DNA of 64,000 nt. It comes from Microbacterium sp. LKL04. GTDB lineage: Bacteria; Actinomycetota; Actinomycetes; Actinomycetales; Microbacteriaceae. The notes under the pieces were generated by a model that saw only the letters and a program-made list of their open reading frames with translations, was not told where the DNA came from and did not search any database. Position 1 is the first letter of the stretch. The number at the start of each line of letters is the position of its first letter. Of the stretch, positions 58,378-64,000 are shown one piece after another. Location: NCBI RefSeq assembly GCF_900102005.1, contig NZ_LT627736.1, forward strand, positions 1,674,001 through 1,738,000, in the 5' to 3' direction. Made by a program: the position numbers and the translations under genes.

Positions 58378-59034
58378 ATGCGCGTCTGCCTCGCCTCCAC
58401 CTCCCCCGCCCGCCTCATGCTCCTGCGCCAGGCCGGCATCGAACCCGCGACGAGGGCGCCGCAGGTCGACGAGGAGGCCGTGATCGCCGCGACGGAGGCG
58501 TCCGAAGCGCGCACCCTGCCGCCGGAGGAACACGTCCTCCTCCTCGCGCGGCGGAAGGCCGCCGACGTCGCTGAGACGCTCGCCGCGGAAGGGTTCGAGG
58601 GACTCGTCATCGGCGGCGACTCCATGTTCGAGCTCGACGGCGAGATCCTCGGCAAGCCGTACGCGCCCGAGGCGGCTCGCGCGCGGTGGCAGTCGATGCG
58701 CGGACGCACCGGGGTCCTGCACTCCGGCCACAGCGTGTTCCTCGTCGGCCCCGGCGGGACCCTCACCGAGGCGCACGCGGTGGCCGCGGCATCCGTCTCG
58801 TTCGCGGCGGATGTGACGGATGCCGAGATCGACGCGTACGTGGCGACGGGAGAGCCTCTCCTGGTGGCCGGCGCCTTCACGGTGGACAGCCTCGGAGGCG
58901 CATTCATCGAGCGTGTCGAGGGCGACCCGTCCACCGTCGTGGGGATGTCGCTGTCGACGCTGCGCCGCCTGGTCCGCGAGCTCGGGGTGGAGTGGACGGC
59001 GCTGTGGAACCGGACCGGGGCGACCACGCCGTAG
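58378..59034 (+). CDS. maf: Maf-family nucleotide pyrophosphatase
   Basis: Maf proteins hydrolyse non-canonical or excess nucleoside triphosphates and are linked to division arrest. The 218-residue protein begins with the family signature VCLASTSPARLMLLRQAG (usually SXSPRR) and has VIGGDSMFELDGEILGKP near residue 80 and RTGVLHSGHSVFL near 110. AVDEEA-like acidic residues sit near 30. In M. tuberculosis maf lies between accE5 and accA3; here accA follows directly. Confidence 0.93.
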   Translation: MRVCLASTSPARLMLLRQAGIEPATRAPQVDEEAVIAATEASEARTLPPEEHVLLLARRKAADVAETLAAEGFEGLVIGGDSMFELDGEILGKPYAPEAARARWQSMRGRTGVLHSGHSVFLVGPGGTLTEAHAVAAASVSFAADVTDAEIDAYVATGEPLLVAGAFTVDSLGGAFIERVEGDPSTVVGMSLSTLRRLVRELGVEWTALWNRTGATTP

Positions 59035-59102
59035 TGGACTCTGCGACATGAATCCCGCGTGACTTTGTGCGAGGGATCCAAAGAACCCGGCATCCACGTG
59101 GG

Positions 59103-59108
59103 TAGGCT
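59103..59108 (+). promoter_or_regulatory. -10 element of leaderless accA transcript
   Basis: TAGGCT is seven bases before ATG 59116. Confidence 0.6.
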
Positions 59109-59115
59109 CGAAGCC

Positions 59116-60897
59116 ATGCCTGAGAGCGTGACCTCCCGAATCTCGAAAGTGCTGATCGCCAACCGCGGCGAGATCGCGGTGCGCATCATCCGTGCCGCAC
59201 GCGACTCGGGGAAGGCCTCGGTGGCGGTCTACGCCGACCAGGACCGCGACGCGATGCACGCCCGCCTGGCCGACGAGGCCTATGCCCTCGCCGGAGCGAC
59301 GAGCGCCGAGACCTACCTGTCGATCGAGAAGATCCTCTCGGTCGCCCGGCGCTCCGGCGCCGACGCCGTGCACCCCGGGTACGGCTTCCTCGCCGAGAAC
59401 GCGGAGTTCGCCCGCGCCGTGATCGGCGCCGGCCTCATCTGGATCGGCCCGTCCCCCGAGGCGATCGAGGCGCTCGGCGACAAGGTCACCGCGCGTCACG
59501 TCGCAGAGAAGGTGGGCGCCCCGCTCGCGCCGGGTACGCCCGGTCCCGTCGCCGGCGCCGACGAGGTCGTCGCCTTCGCGAAGGAGTTCGGCCTTCCGAT
59601 CGCCATCAAGGCGGCCTACGGCGGCGGCGGCCGCGGCCTGAAGGTCGCGCGCGAGCTCGACGAGGTCGAGGAGCTCTTCGAGTCGGCGACCCGTGAGGCG
59701 ATCACCGCGTTCGGCCGCGGCGAGTGCTTCGTCGAGAAGTACCTCGACAAGCCGCGTCACGTCGAGACGCAGTGCCTCGCGGATGCCGAGGGCAACGTCG
59801 TCGTGGTCTCGACCCGCGATTGCTCGCTCCAGCGCCGCCACCAGAAGCTCGTCGAAGAGGCACCCGCCCCGTTCCTCACCGCGGAGCAGAACGAGATCCT
59901 CTACTCCGCTTCGAAGGCCATCCTCAAGGAGGTCGGCTACATCGGTGCGGGCACGTGCGAGTTCCTCATCGGAGCAGACGGCACCATCTCGTTCCTCGAG
60001 GTGAACACGCGACTCCAGGTCGAGCACCCCGTCTCCGAGGAGGTCACCGGGATCGACCTCGTCCGCGAGCAGTTCCGGATCGCCGAAGGCGGCACCCTCG
60101 ACTACGCCGACCCCGAGCCGGTCGGCCACTCGTTCGAGTTCCGCATCAACGGCGAGGACCCGGGTCGTGGCTTCCTCCCCGCCCCGGGCGACATCCACGT
60201 CTTCAAGACGTTCGGCGGCCCCGGCGTGCGTCTGGACTCCGGCGTCACCGCCGGCGACAGCGTCTCGGGAGCCTTCGACTCGCTCCTCGGCAAGCTCATC
60301 GTCACGGGACGCACCCGCGAGGAGGCGCTCGAACGTTCGCGTCGCGCGCTCGACGAGTTCGAGGTCGCCGGGATGCCGACGGTCCTGCCGTTCCACCGCA
60401 AGGTCGTGCGGGACCCCGCGTTCACCAGCGAGAACGGCACGTTCGGCGTCTTCACGCGCTGGATCGAGACCGAGTTCGACAACGACATCCCGGCGTGGGA
60501 CGGCGAGGCAGGACCCGCCGCCGAGCCGGAGAGCCGGCACACGGTCGTCGTGGAGGTCTCCGGGAAGCGCCTCGAAGTGAGCCTGCCGGACCGCCTCACC
60601 CAGGCCCCGGCCGCGGTCGGGCGGCCCGTCGCGGTCCCGCCCTCGCGTCGCTCCCACGCATCGACCGCGGTCTCGGGAGCGAGCGGCGATTCCGTGGCGT
60701 CGCCGATGCAGGCCACCGTCGTCAAGATCGCCGTCGAAGAGGGGCAGCAGGTCGTCAAGGGCGACCTCGTCGTCGTCCTCGAGGCCATGAAGATGGAGCA
60801 GCCCATCCAGGCGCACAAGGACGGCGTCGTCGGCGCGATCAACGCTCAGGCGGGTGCCACCGTCTCGGCCGGGCACCAGCTCCTCACCATCTCCTGA
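59116..60897 (+). CDS. accA3: Acyl-CoA carboxylase alpha subunit: biotin carboxylase plus biotin carrier (AccA3-like)
   Basis: This 593-residue subunit carboxylates its own biotin with ATP and bicarbonate. The biotin carboxylase part (1-450) starts [22 protein letters not shown] and has the ATP-grasp glycine loop [13 protein letters not shown] near residue 173, plus [11 protein letters not shown] and [20 protein letters not shown]. The carrier domain at the C-terminus has the biotinyl-lysine motif [11 protein letters not shown] near residue 560. It works with the accD and accE products and is the likely BirA substrate. ATG 59116 follows a leaderless promoter. Confidence 0.97.
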   Translation: MPESVTSRISKVLIANRGEIAVRIIRAARDSGKASVAVYADQDRDAMHARLADEAYALAGATSAETYLSIEKILSVARRSGADAVHPGYGFLAENAEFARAVIGAGLIWIGPSPEAIEALGDKVTARHVAEKVGAPLAPGTPGPVAGADEVVAFAKEFGLPIAIKAAYGGGGRGLKVARELDEVEELFESATREAITAFGRGECFVEKYLDKPRHVETQCLADAEGNVVVVSTRDCSLQRRHQKLVEEAPAPFLTAEQNEILYSASKAILKEVGYIGAGTCEFLIGADGTISFLEVNTRLQVEHPVSEEVTGIDLVREQFRIAEGGTLDYADPEPVGHSFEFRINGEDPGRGFLPAPGDIHVFKTFGGPGVRLDSGVTAGDSVSGAFDSLLGKLIVTGRTREEALERSRRALDEFEVAGMPTVLPFHRKVVRDPAFTSENGTFGVFTRWIETEFDNDIPAWDGEAGPAAEPESRHTVVVEVSGKRLEVSLPDRLTQAPAAVGRPVAVPPSRRSHASTAVSGASGDSVASPMQATVVKIAVEEGQQVVKGDLVVVLEAMKMEQPIQAHKDGVVGAINAQAGATVSAGHQLLTIS

Positions 60898-60927
60898 CGG
60901 AACTGTACGCGCAGGAGCATCCGCCCT

Positions 60928-60933
60928 TAGGGT
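60928..60933 (+). promoter_or_regulatory. -10 element of leaderless lipoprotein transcript
   Basis: TAGGGT is six bases before ATG 60940. Confidence 0.55.
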
Positions 60934-60939
60934 GTGCGA

Positions 60940-61386
60940 ATGAGCATTCTGCGTGCGCCGGTGATCGCCGTCTTTGCGCTTGTGCTCCTCCTCTCGGGAT
61001 GCTCCGGCACGCCCACCGTCGATGTCGACGCCGCGAGCGCGTGGTTCGCCGCCGTCGACGATGAGTCCGTCGGCGATGCTGCCGCCGCCGCCGTGGGGAT
61101 GAAGGTCGGCCCGGGAAGCTCGGCCGAGGTGCGCACCGACTTCGCGAAGCCGGCGGAGATCATCGGAGCGGATGCCCGGTGTTACGGCGGCGACGATGTG
61201 ACGGCCTCCGTCACCGTGAACCTGATGACCGCCGACGGCGGACAGCTGACGCTGACGGAACAGATCGTCTGCGACACCGAGCCGCACCGCATCCGCTTCG
61301 GCGACGCCTACGCGCGGGCCGTATCGGCGTCGGGGACTGCGCCCATGCCGACGTATCTGTACGTGACCGCCGTCACCGCCGGCTGA
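60940..61386 (+). CDS. Small predicted lipoprotein
   Basis: This 148-residue protein has a signal peptide with lipobox LLSGC (Cys near residue 21) and a compact extracytoplasmic domain with two Cys (RCYGG and IVCDTE) that may form a disulfide. I do not recognise the family. ATG 60940 is chosen over GTG 60934 because of leaderless spacing. It ends 10 bases from the convergent flavoprotein gene. Confidence 0.75.
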   Translation: MSILRAPVIAVFALVLLLSGCSGTPTVDVDAASAWFAAVDDESVGDAAAAAVGMKVGPGSSAEVRTDFAKPAEIIGADARCYGGDDVTASVTVNLMTADGGQLTLTEQIVCDTEPHRIRFGDAYARAVSASGTAPMPTYLYVTAVTAG

Positions 61387-61396
61387 GGCGCGCGGA

Positions 61397-62848
61397 TCAG
61401 CTGTAGGTGTCCTCGTCCCGGGCGACCTGGTGCATCGCGCGGGTCGCGTCGGTGATGCTGCCCGCGAGCGACGGGAACACCGCGAACACGCGGGAGAGCT
61501 GGTCGACCGTGAGGCGCCGCTCGACGGCGATGGCGATCGGGTAGATCAGCTCGGAGGCGCGCGGGGCGACGATGACACCGCCGATGACGGTGCCCGACCC
61601 CTCGCGGGCGATGATCTTCACGAAGCCGTCCTTGACCCCCATCATCTTGGCGCGCGCGTTGGCGGCGAGAGGGAGTTTGTGAACGGTGCCGTTGACGGCG
61701 CCCGACTCGATATCGCGCTCCTGACGACCGACCGTCGCGATCTCGGGAGCAGTGAAGATGTTGGCCGTGACGCGGTGCTTCTCGAGCGGGATGACGGTGT
61801 CGCCGAGCGCGTGGAAGACCGCCATCCGTCCCTGCATCGCAGCGACCGAGGCGAGCGGCAGGAAGGTGGTGCAGTCTCCTGCGGCGTAGATGTTCGGGAC
61901 CGAGGTGCGCGCGACGCGGTTGACCTGGATGTGGCCGGAGTCGGTGAGCTGGACCCCGGCATCCTCCAGACCGATGCCCGCCGTGTTGGGGATGGAACCG
62001 ACCGCCATGAGGCAGTGGCTGCCCTCGACGGTGCGCCCGTCCGACAGCGTCGCGACGACGCCGTCCTTCGTGCGCTCGACCTTCTCGGCACGGGACTTCG
62101 AGAGGACCTCCATGCCGCCGCGCGTGAAGACCTTCTCGATCACGGCCGCCGCGTCGGAGTCCTCACCCGGCAGCACCTGGTCGCGGCTCGAGATCAGCGT
62201 GACCTTCGAGCCGAGGTTCATGTAGGCGCCGGCGAACTCGGCGCCGGTGACACCCGAGCCCACCACGATGAGGTGTTCGGGAAGGCTCGTCATGTTGTAG
62301 AGCTGCGTCCACGTGAGGATGCGCTCCCCGTCGGGCTTTGCGCTGTCCAGCTCACGGGGCGAGGCACCGACCGAGACGACGAGGGTGTCGGCCTCGACGC
62401 GGTCGAAGTCGGTTCCGCCGGGGCCGGTCGAGACGACGACGGCGTGCGTGCCGTCGAGGCGGCCGTGTCCGGAGATGATGCGCACACCGGCATCCACCAA
62501 CTGCGCGCGCTGGTCGTCGGACTGCTGACGGGCGAGCGAGAGCAGGCGCTTGTTGACCGCGCCCAGGTTGATGGCGATCTCGGGCTTGAGCGGCTTGCCG
62601 CTGTCGCCGCGGGCGAACAGCTGGACGCCCAGATCGGATGCGCCGCGGATCGCGACGGCCGCGTCCGCTGTGGCGATCAGGGTCTTCGACGGCACGACGT
62701 CGGTGATGACGGCCGAGCCGCCGATGCCCGCGCGCTCGACGAGGGTCACCTCGGCGCCCAACTGGGCCGCTGCGAGAGCCGCCTCGTATCCGCCGGGGCC
62801 GCCCCCGATGATCGCGACACTCTGGGTGGTCTCGAAGCTCACAGACAT
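61397..62848 (-). CDS. lpdA: LpdA-type NAD(P)H-quinone dehydrogenase (flavoprotein disulfide reductase family)
   Basis: This 483-residue protein belongs to the two-domain flavoprotein family, with FAD site VAIIGGGPGGYEAALAAAQLGA near residue 12, NAD site LIVVGSGVTGAEFAGA near 190 and a second FAD segment NIYAAGDCTTFLPLA near 320. The redox CXXXXC is absent: the position reads GGSAVITDVVPSKTL, so it cannot act as a dihydrolipoamide dehydrogenase. That pattern matches M. tuberculosis Rv3303c (LpdA), which reduces quinones, and its position near accA and the phosphorylase agrees. Start 62848 has GGAAG about ten bases upstream; ATG 62857 is possible. Confidence 0.88.
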   Translation of the reverse strand: MSVSFETTQSVAIIGGGPGGYEAALAAAQLGAEVTLVERAGIGGSAVITDVVPSKTLIATADAAVAIRGASDLGVQLFARGDSGKPLKPEIAINLGAVNKRLLSLARQQSDDQRAQLVDAGVRIISGHGRLDGTHAVVVSTGPGGTDFDRVEADTLVVSVGASPRELDSAKPDGERILTWTQLYNMTSLPEHLIVVGSGVTGAEFAGAYMNLGSKVTLISSRDQVLPGEDSDAAAVIEKVFTRGGMEVLSKSRAEKVERTKDGVVATLSDGRTVEGSHCLMAVGSIPNTAGIGLEDAGVQLTDSGHIQVNRVARTSVPNIYAAGDCTTFLPLASVAAMQGRMAVFHALGDTVIPLEKHRVTANIFTAPEIATVGRQERDIESGAVNGTVHKLPLAANARAKMMGVKDGFVKIIAREGSGTVIGGVIVAPRASELIYPIAIAVERRLTVDQLSRVFAVFPSLAGSITDATRAMHQVARDEDTYS

Positions 62849-62929
62849 GTGGATCATTCTTCCAGGCCGGCGGGGGTTCGCGCGCCGCGCCGCGAAACGC
62901 ATCGTGTGGCCGAGCGCGTCGGCGCTTCC

Positions 62930-62935
62930 TAGAGT
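62930..62935 (+). promoter_or_regulatory. -10 element of leaderless phosphorylase transcript
   Basis: TAGAGT is six bases before ATG 62942. Confidence 0.55.
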
Positions 62936-62941
62936 GGGAGC

Positions 62942-63772
62942 ATGCACGAGGAGACCCACCCGCTCGACGATCCCGCCATCGACCCGTTCGAGGTCGCTGA
63001 CACCGCCGCAGCCGACATCGCCCGCCTCACCGGTGTGGAACGCCACGACATCGCCCTGACGTTGGGCAGCGGATGGGGGAAGGCCGCCGAGCTCATCGGC
63101 GAGACCACCGCGACGCTCGACGCGACGGAGGTCACCGGCTTCAGCAAGCCCGCCCTCGCGGGCCACGTCGGGTCGATCCGCAGCATCCTGACGCACGACG
63201 GCAAGCGCGTCCTCGTCATCGGTGCGCGCACCCACTACTACGAGAACCACGGCGTCCGCCGGGTCGTGCACAGCGTGCGGACCGCCGCCGCGACCGGCGC
63301 GAAGATCATGGTGCTCACCAACGGCGCCGGCGGCATCAAGGAGTCCTGGTCGCCGGGGCAGCCCGTCCTCATCAGCGATCACATCAACCTCACCGCGGAC
63401 TCGCCGCTCGAAGGCGCGACCTTCATCGACCTCACCGACCTGTACTCGTCGCGCCTGCGCGACCTCGCGCGCACGATCGATCCGAGCCTCGACGAGGGCG
63501 TCTACTGCCAGTTCCGCGGGCCGCACTACGAGACCCCTGCCGAGGTCCAGATGGCCAAGGCCATCGGCGGGCACATCGTCGGGATGTCGACGGCGCTCGA
63601 GGCGATCGCCGCCCGCCAGGCGGGCATGGAGATCCTCGGCTTCTCGCTGATCACGAACCTGGCCGCCGGCATCCAGTCGACCCCGCTCAGCCATCAGGAG
63701 GTCCTCGAGGCCGGCCGCGACGCCGAGCCCGTCATCTCGGACCTGCTCGCACGCGTGATCGGCGTCCTGTGA
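62942..63772 (+). CDS. punA: Purine nucleoside phosphorylase (trimeric type)
   Basis: The enzyme cleaves guanosine/inosine-type nucleosides with phosphate to release the base. The 276-residue protein has the trimeric-PNP phosphate motif LTLGSGWGKAAELIGE near residue 39, GARTHYYENHG near 100, NGAGGIKESWSPGQPVLISDHINLT near 125 and GMSTALEAIAARQAGMEILGFSLITNLAAG near 225. The next gene overlaps by four bases and encodes a hexose/pentose phosphate mutase, fitting use of the ribose-1-phosphate product. Confidence 0.95.
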   Translation: MHEETHPLDDPAIDPFEVADTAAADIARLTGVERHDIALTLGSGWGKAAELIGETTATLDATEVTGFSKPALAGHVGSIRSILTHDGKRVLVIGARTHYYENHGVRRVVHSVRTAAATGAKIMVLTNGAGGIKESWSPGQPVLISDHINLTADSPLEGATFIDLTDLYSSRLRDLARTIDPSLDEGVYCQFRGPHYETPAEVQMAKAIGGHIVGMSTALEAIAARQAGMEILGFSLITNLAAGIQSTPLSHQEVLEAGRDAEPVISDLLARVIGVL

Positions 63773-64000
63773 GCGAGGGCGTCCTCGAGACCTCGAGGCA
63801 GTGGCTCGCGCAGGACCCGGACGAGGCGACCCGCGCGGAGCTCGCTGATCTGCTCTCGCGCGCCGAGGCGGGCGACGCCACCGCGACCGCCGACCTGCAT
63901 GACCGCTTCGACACCCGCCTGGCCTTCGGCACCGCGGGCCTTCGGGGTGCGCTCGGTGCGGGCTCGAACCGCATGAACCGCGTGCTCGTGAGCCAGGCGG
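63769..64000 (+). CDS. pmmB: Phospho-sugar mutase, N-terminal part (cut by window edge)
   Basis: The 77 visible codons start at GTG 63769, overlapping the phosphorylase stop (GTGA). The segment DRFDTRLAFGTAGLRGALGAGSNRMN near residue 45 is the conserved entry of alpha-D-phosphohexomutases of the PmmB/phosphoglucomutase 2 type. The phosphoserine loop lies beyond the window. Context after a purine nucleoside phosphorylase suggests phosphopentomutase-like use of ribose-1-phosphate; M. tuberculosis deoD-pmmB has the same order. Confidence 0.9.
   Translation, partial: MSEGVLETSRQWLAQDPDEATRAELADLLSRAEAGDATATADLHDRFDTRLAFGTAGLRGALGAGSNRMNRVLVSQA

Noticed and set aside
57892..61287. A 1131-codon open frame on the minus strand opposite maf and accA
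   Set aside because: Its translation is low-complexity Arg/Gly/Asp/His-rich sequence without domain motifs, and the plus strand encodes complete, well-conserved proteins.
61397..62848. Dihydrolipoamide dehydrogenase for the flavoprotein gene
   Set aside because: The redox-active cysteine pair is missing (GGSAVITDVVPSK), so the LpdA quinone-reductase type is used instead.

Overview
The window is one continuous stretch of a high-GC actinobacterial chromosome, most like Microbacterium or a close relative in Microbacteriaceae. The evidence is the GC-ending codon use, a WhiB protein, MtrAB-LpqB, an accA/accD/accE acyl-CoA carboxylase set, a biotin ECF transporter with a BioQ-like repressor, and many promoters of the form TANNNT followed by 6-7 bases and a start codon (leaderless transcripts). 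I see no tRNA, rRNA, insertion sequence, prophage or CRISPR array. No stretch over 300 bases lacks a gene; the longest is about 225 bases (53881-54105) and holds a candidate structured RNA.

From memory, the gene order broadly matches the M. tuberculosis Rv3240c-Rv3308 segment. Left part (1-22.4 kb): secA (partial), a coiled-coil protein and a serine hydrolase, hpf, comF, lpqB-mtrB-mtrA, katG-furA, DUF3499-ahcY, then bioY-bioM-bioN with a divergent BioQ-like regulator. Next come a degenerate metallopeptidase-family gene, DUF5719, a giant GT2 membrane protein, whiB and manA. Right part (46-64 kb): a glycosyltransferase, an LCP ligase, purE, purK, a PH-domain protein and birA, divergent accD-accE, a two-component system with a membrane protein, an RNA methyltransferase, maf, accA, a lipoprotein, an LpdA-type flavoprotein, purine nucleoside phosphorylase and a partial phosphohexomutase.

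Between them (22.5-47.2 kb) lies a surface-polysaccharide region: two O-antigen-ligase/polymerase-like proteins, GlfT2-like and GlfT1-like galactofuranosyltransferases, an RgpF-like protein, a 1046-residue multi-domain glycosyltransferase, a flippase-like membrane protein, an SDR epimerase, a GT4, and UDP-galactopyranose mutase (glf). It also holds two separate Wzm/Wzt-type ABC exporters, a polyprenyl-phosphate-type GT2, a GT-C-like membrane protein and a secreted SH3 protein. Together with the LCP ligase these look like the machinery for one or two galactofuranose-containing wall polymers in an organism without an evident mycolate-arabinogalactan wall.

Three signals go beyond gene content. 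The 7-mer GGATGCC/GGCATCC is strongly over-used on both strands, inside and between genes (17 copies counted by eye in the first 10 kb), yet absent from 28300-33981, where the most foreign-looking glycan genes sit. The convergent gap at 53881-54105 folds into four consecutive stem-loops. Part of the SH3 protein gene uses a synonymous codon set unlike all its neighbours.
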